A stretch of 64,000 nucleotides of DNA from Cloeon dipterum. Its lineage: Eukaryota; Arthropoda; Insecta; Ephemeroptera; Baetidae. This document shows positions 49,119 through 60,346 of this stretch, one piece after another (position 1 is the first letter of the stretch; every line of letters starts with the position of its first letter). A program made the position numbers and the translations under genes. The notes under the pieces are model-generated. The model did no database searches and was not told the origin of the DNA. It worked only from the letters and a program-made list of their open reading frames with translations. The stretch spans positions 28,513,883 through 28,577,882 of the forward strand of contig NC_088789.1 of the NCBI RefSeq assembly GCF_949628265.1, written 5' to 3'.

Positions 49119-49863
49119 CCTTGCCTAGGGTAGCTAGTCTGTGAATTTTTCCTGATTTTTCCTATCTTTCGGCTCGGCCCGAGTCCTCCCCTAGAATAAA
49201 ATCCGTAAATTTCGCATCACATTTCGAAACAAACCTAAAAAAAGGAGTGCGCTGCGCATCACTTGTCTATTTGATGACCGGATTATTATTATTATTGGAT
49301 CCTGGAGAGAGCAATAAAAGACTTTTGACGAATTACTCCAAATACAAGCGCAATTAAAAAATGTAGGTCTGCGAGGACTTTGTGAGGAGCCGCGCGGCGT
49401 ACCCGATTGCTCAGTGTGATGTCACTCACTCATGCTTTATTTTGCAGGCATCAAAGTCACTCTCGTTGAAATCAAAGTCGCGCCTCACTTGAAACTTTCT
49501 TTCTTTCTTTCTTCTTTGTCGCATTCCAGCGTGCATAATATACAGTTATGATCGCGGCCTACGTGAATTCGCCTCGTTGCAGAAAACTCTCTCCGCGCGC
49601 GCGGCGATAGATCCGCTGCCTCCGCCGCCGCCGCCGCGAGAGAGGATGACGTCAGGTGGATCGAGGAACCAACCTGGCTGCATCCGCGCCGCGCACTTTA
49701 CTCTCTCCCTCCACGCAGACCTACATTCTGCGGTCTCTCTCTCTCTCTCTCTCTGGCTCGTGTTTTTCCCGGCTCTCACCCCTCTCACTCACTCACTCTC
49801 GGTGGGCAGGATTTCCCTCTCTGTGGAAATATTCATCGGCAGACTCAACCCTGATTCTGAGTC

Positions 49864-50014
49864 TATATAGCATCCCGCCGCCGAGCAGAGAGCAGTCATT
49901 TGCACTGCAGCTCCGCTTGTGAACAATATTAGCGCCGAGACAGCTAGTCAGTCCGCAGGGATACTCTTTCTTACTTGGATAATACCCTTTGCTCCTCGCC
50001 GCGCCAACAGCAAT
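49864..50014 (+). promoter_or_regulatory. Candidate TATA promoter and non-coding first exon
   Basis: TATATA lies at 49864-49869 and a CAGTCATT start-site match follows about 29 bp downstream (49893-49900), the standard spacing. A consensus donor (AAT followed by gtgagt) lies at 50015. CT tracts at about 49736-49755 lie just upstream. The nearest plus-strand gene with an unpaired 5' acceptor is the ZP gene at 57267, so this could be a distal first exon of it. This is inference. Confidence 0.4.
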
Positions 50015-50149
50015 GTGAGTACCGAATTTATTTATCTAAATTTCTATCCAACACCGACATTCACCTCACTGTCAGCGATTTGCGTGTGTGATTACAACCC
50101 AGAAAGAAATATTCACTCTCTGGGCACATTTTTTTTGTTTAGATTTTAC

Positions 50150-50581
50150 TTAAAGTGGAATGATACAGGGAAACAATTGAAAATTATTTGAATTGTTGGA
50201 TGCCATAAGCAATTGATCGATAAACAATTTGTTCAACAATTTGCAATAATAAAAAAGGACCTTTCTACAGTAAAAATTCAAATTTTGCCAATTTTCTCCA
50301 AAATTTACAGTGCTCGAACATATTTTCTTGGCATATTCCGATTCCTCTCGTCGAGATCTGTCCAACGGTGTATGCCACTTATTGGGGAAACTCTTGGTTT
50401 TGAAATTGAATAGGATTTCAAGTAAGGAGACAGCCATCACCATTTGAAAAGCACGGTAACTTTCCAGCCAATTTTCTAAAAAAATTACAGCGCTCCTTAG
50501 GTCAATTTAGGCTTTAACTGAATCCTAAGGGACGAGTTTATGCATTCGCAACAAGCATTATCCAGTATCATTCTTCATTAA
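50150..50581 (+). mobile_element. Family A MITE-like element, copy 9, full length
   Basis: This is a 432-bp copy with TTAA at both ends. The termini are AGTGGAATGATACAGGG and CAGTATCATTCTTCA. It lies between the two candidate distal first exons. Confidence 0.8.
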
Positions 50582-50779
50582 AATTCAGTAATTCTTTAAA
50601 TAATAAATTTCAAAGGCAGCAATCCAAACACACATTTGATTTTTTTATTAAATAAATTCCGAGAAGATCGGTTGCGTGTGCGCTCTTGGGGTCTTACAAT
50701 TAGGGGTGCGTTAAATTTTCCCTTTTGACTCTCGTAGTTGGGCCGAAGGGGGGCGGTGAGCTGCGTAAAGACAGTCGGT

Positions 50780-51000
50780 GTTCGTTCGCCTCGGAGCGCT
50801 CGCTGACACCCATTTAGTTTCTAGTTCGGCACTGCCTCTTGGTGTCCGCGTTTAATTCTTCGCCGCGCTGCTTCCGCGACCGTCGAGCAAAGCAAAGCGG
50901 AATAGAAAGCTCTCTCTCTCTCGCGCTCACGTTAGTTGCTCGCGCACAACCGCTCGGATAGCAGCTGTTTTCGCGCTTTCCACCAAAAACGAGCAGACCG
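50780..51000 (+). promoter_or_regulatory. Candidate second distal non-coding exon
   Basis: This is a GC- and CT-rich block. It ends 'aacgagcagaccg' with a consensus gtgagt donor at 51001, and a CT tract lies near 50911-50925. No TATA box is seen. It could be an alternative leader exon of the ZP gene about 6 kb downstream. Confidence 0.3.
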
Positions 51001-51183
51001 GTGAGTGCGAATTTTATTTTTTATGTTTGCAATTTAGTATTGTTGATTTTAAGTCGAGGAGGAAGTATTTTAGCATTTTTTTAGTCGGATTTGGACAAAA
51101 ACCAGATTTAATTCCGTATAAAAATGATTCTTTTTTTAAATTTGAATGTTTGAAATTTAATTTGAGCGTTTTTAATATGTTTT

Positions 51184-51337
51184 ATTTCGTCCTGGTCCCG
51201 GTAAAATTGCGCAACGTTCAACAAACATCGAGACATTTTCATTTTTAAATTGATTGTTGACCGTTTCTTGCAACAAGGAAATTCACGTTCGGTTGTTGAA
51301 AGTTGCGAAATTTTACCGGGACGGTATTTATTCGAAT
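51184..51337. repeat. Short palindromic element, family F copy 2
   Basis: This is diverged from the 31967-32099 copy. It has ttcgtcctggtcccgg at the left, accgggac at the right, and 'gttgttgaaagttgcg' inside. Confidence 0.7.
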
Positions 51338-53646
51338 TATTAAATTCATTGATTCGGCATACTTGAATTGCATCTTTAGAAACGTGAGTGTATTATCTCT
51401 AGCCTGATTCAAAATCAATAGATGTGCTCATTCACGGTATTATTGGCATTCTCCGCATCTTTTGTGCAGACGCAATTAGGGCTCTCCGCCATTGAGAGAG
51501 TGCAAGTCATGCGATGCTCTTGTGTCAATCAGAGTCAATTTTGCATTTTGCTGCAATTCTTTTCGCCGTCATCGAAAGTGTGTCAACCGCGCGCGAGCGA
51601 TCGACCTCGTGTGTTACATTAGAGCAGCACTCTGTGAATGAACCGAACGCACCTTGGCCGTCACACAAGGTTAATTGGCGCCATTCAAACATTTCCGGAT
51701 GCAGAAATAGATTTGTAAAATTAATATTGAAAATTGCAGTCTACAAGGAAAGTCTGGCTGGCGGGCGAAATGAGCGCAATGCGAGATTTCTGGCAGCTTG
51801 GTCGCACAACAAGGCCGCATGTCTGGCGCACTATTAACGATTATTGTCGGCGCGGCGCTAATTGAGGCTTACTCGTCATCGCGTATCGCACACACGTACA
51901 CGCAGCATCTGGGCCGCATTTCATTTTTACTCGTTTCGTGCGAGCATTGTGTGCGCACGGAGAAACCGCAGAAATAAATCTCGCGGCTGCGCGTGCAATT
52001 ATTTAACTGCTGCAATCCGATTTATTTTAATCTATAAGATAAATGGACCAGCCTCCATTAGCGTCCGAGATGTTGAGCAACGCATTCGCAGAAACAGTTG
52101 CGTACGATATGAGTTCAAATAATATTGTTCTCGCGGACACAATGAGCAGAAAAGTGGAGCTCTTTCTTGTGTCATCCCTTGCAGACAATGCACAAATTGA
52201 GTCGCGCTTATTCATTTCTTGCTAACAATGTTACATGCGACTGCCGAGAGTACAAAGGGTTATGGTTTCGTCCGTGCAAGCGCCACATTTGAAAAGAGAG
52301 CGGCAGTAAAAGTTTAGCGTGACTGCCTACCTCCACCCGGATGCACCAAACAATCTCTTAAAATTCAATTTACCTCTAGTGAGCATGAAAAATTGCTTTT
52401 ATAAATGATAATTGTTTCAATTTAAAAACAAGATTCAATGAAGAAACAATTTTTTTAAAATTAATTTTGATTTTTTAAAAAAAATCTAAACGCTCAGTCA
52501 GCTGTACTAATTAAGCGCATAATTTAAATGAACTCATCGGTCTGACAGGATAATTAGGTGCCCCTGCACGCTAATTATACGAGTGCGTGTGAGCAGCAAA
52601 TTGAGAAACTGCATCTCGGCGAGGAAGCAGGAAGCGCGAGCGACTTTTTGATTCCAATTAAACGGCAATGATATTCGTGTCGATTCGTCCGTCTGCTGCG
52701 CCGCCGCGTTTTCGGGGCAAAAACACACACACACACACACACACGTGTGCACGTCTCGCGGGAGATAATATCTCTATCTGCCTCTTATTGAATACGCGTA
52801 TTCGATCGGAAAGTAGGCTACGGATGCTCGCGGAATTGGGTGGTCGTGCCGCGCGAAACACGCGTCGGCAGGCATCAATTTTGCGCGCGGATTAAAAGCG
52901 CCACCTCCTCTTCTTTGTTTTGCGCCTCCGACAGACCAAATTGGCCAAACAAAGGGGATCAGGGGACATGGAAACATGTGTTCGCAATGCCGATCGATTG
53001 GTTTCGAGAGATTCCAACGAACGGTTCCTGCGCCGCTGTTAAAATCCATCAATTAAAATTAAAGTAAAGCGCGCGCGCGCTCGCGCTCGTCGTTGAAATT
53101 ATGTATAACTTTCTCGGTCAGCAAGGCAGTATGTCAAATAACATCATCGCCCGGCAGCATAAATTATCCGTCATCTCGCTGGCAGAATCCATGCAACGCG
53201 CGCGCGCGAAACCGGTTCTTATTCAAACTCACTATTATCTGCACCCAGAGCCAGAGCGCCGCGACTTTCAGGAATTTCACGAGCCTCCCCGCGGCTCCTG
53301 CAGGCAGCAGGCGACGCCGTTAATTTTCGTTCTGTGAAAAACCGAAAATCACGGATTCCGTATTTGAGAAAACAATTATTATTATTATATTTCCTCTCTG
53401 GTCGGCCGCGAGATGATGTGTGGGAAACCGCGGCGGCGAGAAGCGAGAAGCAGAGAGGTTCATAAATTATCACCGCTGCCAGACACACCCCCGCAAACAC
53501 AATAGAATACACGAGGCGAGATAAGCGATCATCAATCACAAAGTAAACGGGACATTAAAAGTGTTTCTAATTCTAAAACGAATAAAAATTTATGTTAAAT
53601 TGCTTTCTTTAAAATAGATGGAACTTGAAATCATCTTGCTTATTAG
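51338..53646. other. Gene-less stretch
   Basis: It contains an (AC)n tract at 52723-52744 and GC alternations near 53068. No exon is supported. Confidence 0.4.
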
Positions 53647-54019
53647 TTAAGACTGTCTTTGACGAAGTTTCTGAGCTCACCAATCGATTCCTGAGGGTCG
53701 AATTAGTTTAAATGGATATTTTTTCCGACCAAAAGGTCCAGCGTGTTGTGCGAACTTTTTTCCCGCCAAAACAATATGAATTCGAGAACTGCGCATGCGT
53801 TAGAGCTGGTTTAAGCACTTGCGCCTGTACGAATGACTTATTTGTCAGTTCTAGTCAGCTCTGACGCATGCGCAGTTCTCGCATTCATATTGTTTTGGCG
53901 GGAAAAAAGGTTCGCACGTCGCGCTGGTCTTTTTGCCTGTAAAAATATCAACGTTACCTAATTCGACCCTCAGGAATCGATTAGTATGCTCAGAAACTCC
54001 GTCAAAAGACGATCTTTAA
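53647..54019. mobile_element. TTAA-bounded fold-back element, family B copy 5
   Basis: This is a 373-bp palindromic copy with TTAA at both ends, and a small deletion in the centre. Both TTTTCCCGCCAAAA-type sites are intact, with GCGCATGCG cores beside them. Confidence 0.85.
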
Positions 54020-56600
54020 TTCGACCTGCACTTGAGAAAAATTCACACGCTCGATTTGCATCGCGTTTCAATTTCGGAGGCACGAAAACCAAAGCTCGCG
54101 AGCGATATAATCATCAGAGGCTCAATATTTATCATTCGTTATCCGCTGCGGCTGCTGTTTTGGCCGCGGGAAAATACCAAAACAAAGGCTCTGCTATGCT
54201 AACGGAAATAATACGAAAAATGCACGCGGAGAACAATCGTGAGTGTGTGTATTTTTGTCGGCGGCGTGTGCATGATGCAGCAGGTGATGAGATGCATGCG
54301 GAGAAAAATCAATCACGCGGCGAGAAGTTGCATAATTAAAATTACCAGAGAGAAAATTCCAGCTGCTTTTTTTCCTTTCCGGCCATAAATTGCTGCAATT
54401 TGTGCGGTTTGGTCGTCTGCCAAAATGTAATAGGCGCCGATTGCCTCACAAACATACGGTTTCTGTCACTGTGGGGCAATAAGAAAAAAATTAGCAGCAC
54501 CCACGGCTACGAGCGCTAAATGGTTTTATTGACGGTCGGGGCCCAATCTGGGATCTGGGCCTGTCACACATTCCTCTGCGTCGGACGTGATGACTGCCGG
54601 GCCTGCTGGAAAGAAAGGCAAACAAAGGGCGCGGGAGATATGTCATCGTGCAAAGACACGGCGCAATTACTTTTGTGAGAGTGCTCACTCACATGCGCGC
54701 GGATCAGGTGTTGGCGTGACCTAGAACTGCCCCTACGCGAGTTAAATTTTGCACAAAAAGCATATCTGTGAAAAGTGATCTGCTCTCACGCGAGATTAAG
54801 TGCATTTTGTTTATTCTGCAGAAAGCCGTGGGAGACGCACACAGTATATGAGAGAAAAGCGCGGTTAATTTCTCCTTTTCTAACCCAGTGACTGATATAT
54901 TTACAAATATTAAGAAAAAAAAATGACTGCAACAAGTGCTCAGAGCCGACTTTCCAGCGCAACATTTTTACTGCCCCGGGAGCGAGTTTCCAGCCGCGTG
55001 ATTTATGTTCGGCGGACATTGAGAAAGGCCGGATCTGGAATAATGAAGAGCGGCGGCGGCGGCAACGGCGACTCGAGTCAATGGTGTCAGGACATACGCT
55101 ACATTCGCTCAGAACTATATCAAACGCGCACTCCGGTTTAGCCGCTGGACCTTTTCTCTTCGCGGCACAAACTGGTCCTTCTCTCTCTCTCTGCTTGCAC
55201 CGAGAGAAAACAGACGTGCTTTACATTTCAATCGAATCGGAGGAATATCAGCAAGTTGGAGAGAGATTCGACCGCAATGCATCTCCGTTTCCCTCGTCGC
55301 AGACGCATCGCCGAGCCGACCGCTTAAAAATCAGTCATGCATTCCGAAAAAAAAGAAGTGCAAAAATATTTTATATACAGTAAACAGCAAGTGACCGCGC
55401 ACATTTACAGATTTTCGCACCGTCTGTCATTTTCCAGTTTTAAAAAAATCTTGAATGGCGCCCGGAAGAGAAACTCTTTTCTCCGTTTTGAGGGGGTTCG
55501 TTCGAGTGAGCGCCGCCGCCGAGAGATACAATTACAATTTGAGAGCTAACGGTACAAGTTGCAAGGACAGGAAATTTAATAAATCGGGTAGCATATGTGC
55601 GAGGCAGCTGACGCCTGCCTTTCCCTCGGCGCGGCCACTCGAGACGAAAATCCCTCAGGTGTGTCGTCGCAGGGTGCATCACATTCTCCGCTTTCCATCT
55701 AGTTTCACAGAGTGCGCGGCGTAACCCGAGCAGCCCAGCCCGTTCTCTCGACGCCGGAAGAAAACAAAAGATAAAAATTCTGAGGGCTGGTGGTGTTGGT
55801 GTTTGAAATTAAAATAAGGTGCACAATTGGGCCCGACGCTTCGGAAACCAACCACCGACAATTTGTTCTCACCCCTCGCGGCCGCGGCTTTTTGACGCTG
55901 CATCAATCCTCATTATAAAGCAGCCTAGAGTGATCGAGACTATAAAATATTACCCTCCGCGTGCGTGCGTGCGTGCGTGTCGGGCCTAGGGATGATTTTA
56001 TTTTATATATATTATGTATCGTGATGGATTCGGCCGCAGAAGGAGAAAAGGGTTGTTGTATCGCATTCCGGAGTCAGTATAAAAAAGATAGATCATCCGC
56101 CCAGCATTTTATTGCTTAAATTCTACTTAGCAACGAAGAAAAATGCCATCAGGCAATCCATCACAGGGAATATACATTTTTTTTCAAACTTTCTTGCGAG
56201 TGTCCTTGCGCGTGCGGTCTACTTTTTTTCTCACGAAAAATCGAAAGGCAGGTGCGAAAGGGGTGCGAGAATCCGAAACGCGCCAACATAACGGTATCGC
56301 GTCATGACGTCACTTTTCGAGACGCGCTCGGACTTGGTTAATTTGGTTCCTTCCTTTTTATTTAGCGGCATTTATTATGAAAGCGGCCGCACTCGCGGCG
56401 GCTCTTGTTTTCTCATACTCACTCACATGTTCGGCTGCTCGGCACCGGCGGCGTGTGGAGTGTGATGAGGATGCGAGGCAGAGAAAAGTGGGAGGAGGAG
56501 CCAGGTAAAAAGTCGGTCAACTGAGGTAGAGGGAAGAAGGTAATGGTGACGGGCAGGTGGGTTTGTTAGTTGCGTGCCGACTGCCTCGCGGATCTGTCTT
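54020..56600. other. Gene-less stretch upstream of the ZP gene
   Basis: CpG-rich segments and a GTGC tract (55961-55980) occur. No coding exon is supported. It may hold enhancers of the downstream gene. Confidence 0.4.
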
Positions 56601-56624
56601 ATGGTGGTGAATCAAGCGCGCGGT

Positions 56625-56664
56625 GCAGTGATTTTTCGTTCTTAAGGATTATTCTTGTGACTTT
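56625..56664 (+). promoter_or_regulatory. Candidate proximal leader exon end of the ZP gene
   Basis: A consensus donor (gtaagt) lies at 56665 after an initiator-like GCAGTGATT. It could splice to the ctttcag acceptor ending at 57207, giving a leader of which 59 nt precede the ATG at 57267. Confidence 0.3.
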
Positions 56665-56905
56665 GTAAGTGCAGAGATCTGTGCGCGCCTTACGTGTGTG
56701 TTCGCCGCGTGCTGCCCGTCCGAGCTGATTTTTGTCGCTTCTTCCTGTCTCTTGGGCAACTTTCCTCTTTCTTCATTATTTTTTCTCTGATCTATCCCGA
56801 CATTCGCTTGATTTAAAAGAATTTCAAGCGGCTTCTTGCTTTTCTTCCGGTGTTAATTGCGTTGATTAATTAGCGAGCGCCGGCGAAAAAGTAGCGTACT
56901 TTGTG

Positions 56906-56936
56906 TATAAAGAGCGGTCGGTCGGTCGGCCTCGAT
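56906..56936 (+). promoter_or_regulatory. Candidate proximal TATA promoter of the ZP gene
   Basis: TATAAA lies at 56906-56911 in tgtataaagagcgg. A GGTCGGTCGGTCGG tract (56916-56929) follows directly. A start near 56935 would give a leader of about 330 nt. Confidence 0.35.
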
Positions 56937-57266
56937 ATTTGCCGCCGACAAACAAATAGGGACTAACAAACAAACACGCACAAATTGAACATACTAACGC
57001 ACGGAGTACCGTTCGCCGCGATCATCTCTCTCTGCGCGGCGGAAGAGTACGTGCACTCAATGTTGCAATTACGCAATTTTTCCCCTTGCAAATTGCCTTT
57101 TAAGGACGATGAAATAGAATCAATCAACACACACATTATTTTCCTCTGCATGCGACTCCGCGAAACGCTTCTCTCTTCTAATACTGTGCTCTGTCTTTTG
57201 CTTTCAGATCAGCTGCTTAAAGTTAGATAGAAGAAATCCACACACACACACAAACAAAATTAAGCA

Positions 57267-60200
57267 ATGAAGAGGTGTAAATTGTTCGTGGCCACGTGCC
57301 TGCTAGGAGTGCTGTTAATTAAGGTAAGAACGACTCCTCAATTTGCTAATGTGTCGGCCGACGAGTTCAAGTTTCTAAAAAGACCACATTCCGAAACGCG
57401 CGTCAGCCGTAAAAATCGTGTCGGCGCAAGAGTGCATCTCAATTAGAAGCTCTCTTTGTGTCACTCTCTCTGTGTTGTCGTTTGTTGCCGCTAAATTAAC
57501 CTTGATAATTAAAATATGTTTTTGGAGAAGCAAGTGCACCAGGATAAAAAGAAAGAAAGTAAGCAAGCGTGGCGCCGAAAGTAGAACAATAATTAAAAAT
57601 GTTTGGCTCGGCGTGGCAGCGGCGGCTGCGGAGCGTAATTAGAAAATGTTTCAAGCGCCACTGCCTGCCTCACAATTGCCGCATTTGTCACACTTTTGGT
57701 CCGTCATTCACTTTCCAGCGACCGCCGAGTGCGGCGAATTAGAATGCGGGGAAAAGCTCTTTCTCTCTCTCCCGCACACCATTCTCCGATTATCCAACAA
57801 TGTGAGTCAGACGCTGAATAAAATAAAAATAAAATAAGGCTCGACGGCGCCCGCGGCTCTTCCTTCTTTCTTTCCTCGGCATTTCTCCGCGCCCGCATGA
57901 CTCGAGTGACCCACTCTCGAGCGCCCGGCCACTTAGGCTGTCCCGCAGCGCGCGCGTCTCGTTTCGCGCAAAGTGTGTTTACACGTATGTACGTACTTTC
58001 GGCCGACTTTGTTAGTTTGTTGGCAGCCGCGGATAAAATAATATAACTTTGCGTGAAAACGAAACCGTTTCGGCTAATAACTGTCTGAATTCCGGTAGTT
58101 GCGCAATCGGTCGAGAAAAATCGCTGCGATCATTAGGCAACAATTATTATTATATTTCTTTTTGATTAACTGTAAAGCCGAATGTTGTGAACCGGCGGCG
58201 CGCGCGGACCATTTTATTGCATCGGTTTTCTACTGATGGAAGGAGTTGCGTGCGGTGGCAAACGGGACCAATGAGATGTGTGATTAAACCGGCGAACACA
58301 ATGATTATCTCTCTCTGTCTCACCGATTCGGCATTCCTCTAATTAAATCCTGCATCCGCCGTTTCCTAAAGCGATCCGCGAGAGCATGGGAAAGTGTAAC
58401 AATGAACTCGTCGCCCGGCCGGCGATAGCGCCCCTATTTTATTTTATTTTTTTCCACTCGATCGTATTGCGAAATTTGTTACTTACTAACAATTTCTCTT
58501 TTTGCAGGGAAGCGCCCTGGCCGACGCACCGCACGATTCCGCCTCGCTGCCCCTGGAGCACCGCGCCGTGTACGGCCCGCCGCCCCCGGGCAGCTACGGC
58601 CCGCCACCCCCGGGACTGGGCTCGCTGAATACCGTCGGCGACGACCCGTGGCCCCTGTCGGCGCCCGACATGCCCCAGATCAAGCACCTGCAGGTGCAGT
58701 GCGAGAAGACGCACATGCGGGTCAACATCGAGTTCGACCGGCCGTTCTACGGCATGATCTTCTCCAAGGGCTTCTACAGCGACCCGCACTGCGTGCACCT
58801 CAAGCCCGGCACCGGCCACCTCAGCGCCACCTTCGAGATCTTCCTCAACAGCTGCGGCATGACGTCGTCGGCCAACGCCGGCGGCGGCGGCAACGGCGTC
58901 GTCCCGCACGGAGCCTACGGCGCGCCACCCACCCCCAGCGGCAGCTACGTCGAGAACACCATCATCATCCAGTACGACCCCTACGTGCAGGAGGTTTGGG
59001 ACCAGGCCAGGAAGCTGCGATGCACCTGGTACGACTTCTACGAGAAGGCCGTCACCTTCAGGCCCTTCCAGGTGGACATGCTGCACGCCGTCACGGCCAA
59101 CTTCCTCGGCGACAACCTGCAGTGCTGGATGCAGATCCAGGTGGGCAAGGGCCCGTGGGCCTCCGAGGTGTCCGGCATCGTCAAGATCGGCCAGACGATG
59201 ACCATGGTGCTGGCCATCAAGGACGACGAGAACAAGTTCGACATGCTGGTGCGTAACTGCGTGGCGCACGACGGCAAGCGCGCCCCCATCCAGCTGGTGG
59301 ACCAGTACGGCTGCGTCGTCCGGCCCAAGATCATGTCGCGCTTCCAGAAGATCAAGAACTTCGGCCCGTCCGCCTCCGTGGTCTCGTTCGCCTACTTCCA
59401 GGCCTTCAAGTTCCCCGACTCGATGAACGTGCACTTCCAGTGCGTCATCCAGGTGTGCAGGTACAACTGTCCCGAGCCCAAGTGCGCCGGCGGCCTGCCC
59501 GGCGGCGACTTCCCCGCCCTCGGAGGCCCCGGCCCCGCCGAGTACGGCGTGCCCGCCGGCGGCCCCGGCCTCGGCGGCGACTACGGCGTGCCCGTGGCCG
59601 CCGTCGGGCCCGAGTACGGCCTGGCCAACTTCGGTCTGGACCCCCGCCACCCCGCCGGCCCCAGCGGCGCCTACTCGGAGCCCAAGCCGGAGGTGGTGCC
59701 CGCCCCTCAAGCGCAGATCGACAACAAGAACTCGACCGAGGCCACCGCCGAGACGCAGCAGCCCCAGCAGGACGGCAACACCGACGCCGAGCAGCCCAAC
59801 AACGTCAACCAAAACAACGTCAACAACCACCACGACGACAGCCTGCGTCCCCCTCCCCCTCCGTCCTCCGGGCGGCCCGTGTACAGCACGATCCGTCGCA
59901 AGGGCGACGTCGAGTCTTCGCACATCAGCGGCGGCAAGCCCAGGGCCATCCTGCCCGCCGAGCTGCACGGCGTGCGTCGCCGCCGCGACACCGTCGACGT
60001 GGTGATCAAGCCGAGGATCTACAAACGCGAGGCCCAGGAGATGACCGACATCGACACCGAGCGCATCATCCAGGTGGTGGCCCCCGGCGACGTCAACTTC
60101 AACCTGAACGCGGCCGCGGCCAACAACGAGACGGTGGTGATCCAGTCGGCGCCGTCGACCGACCAGGAGCACATCTGCCTGTCGATCGCCAGCTTCGTGG

Positions 60201-60346
60201 CCGGCCTCTCGATGCTGCTGATGGTGCTGGTGGTGGCCTGCCTGGTGGCCGCCTTCCTCTTCGTGCGGGTGCGCGCCGTGGACCGCAAGAACGCCACCAC
60301 CACCTACTTCGACGGCCCGGCCGAGTTCGTCAAGCACGCAAACTAA
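57267..60346 (+). CDS. dyl: Dusky-like ZP-domain transmembrane cuticle protein (2 coding exons)
   Basis: Exons are 57267-57323 (19 residues, MKRCKLFVATCLLGVLLIK) and 58508-60346, joined in phase 0, totalling 631 residues. The signal peptide spans the junction and probably ends at ALA in GSALA. A Pro/Gly stretch (YGPPPPG repeated) precedes a ZP domain from about residue 78 to 345, with conserved cysteines (VQCEK, HCVHL, NSCGM, LRCTW, LQCWMQ, RNCVAH, YGCVV, FQCVIQVCRYNCPEPKC). A Gly/Pro/Asn-rich linker follows. Then come a tetra-arginine furin-type site (about 509-512), one transmembrane helix (about 576-598) and a short tail. The motif GKGPWASEVSGIVKIGQTM is typical of the dusky/miniature/dusky-like group, which links apical membrane to cuticle in insect epidermis; dusky-like is my best match. 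GC at third positions is extreme, leaving both strands open over the exon. The ATG is chosen for its signal peptide. Confidence 0.93.

Noticed and set aside
16101-50443. Recurrent peptide-like frames (SFPNKWHTPLDRSRREESEYAKK type) at several positions
   Set aside because: They are translations of the family A repeat core in one frame. Different copies break the frame, and the elements look non-coding.
21750-54339. Frames of 60-150 codons over the 21.7, 27.3, 35.9, 40.5 and 53.6 kb repeats
   Set aside because: These are readings through the palindromic family B elements in various frames, without consistent coding.
58439-60337. 632-codon open frame on the minus strand
   Set aside because: It is antisense to the ZP exon, dominated by Gly/His/Val/Ala/Arg from complementary GC-rich codons, and has no domain. 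It is a composition shadow.
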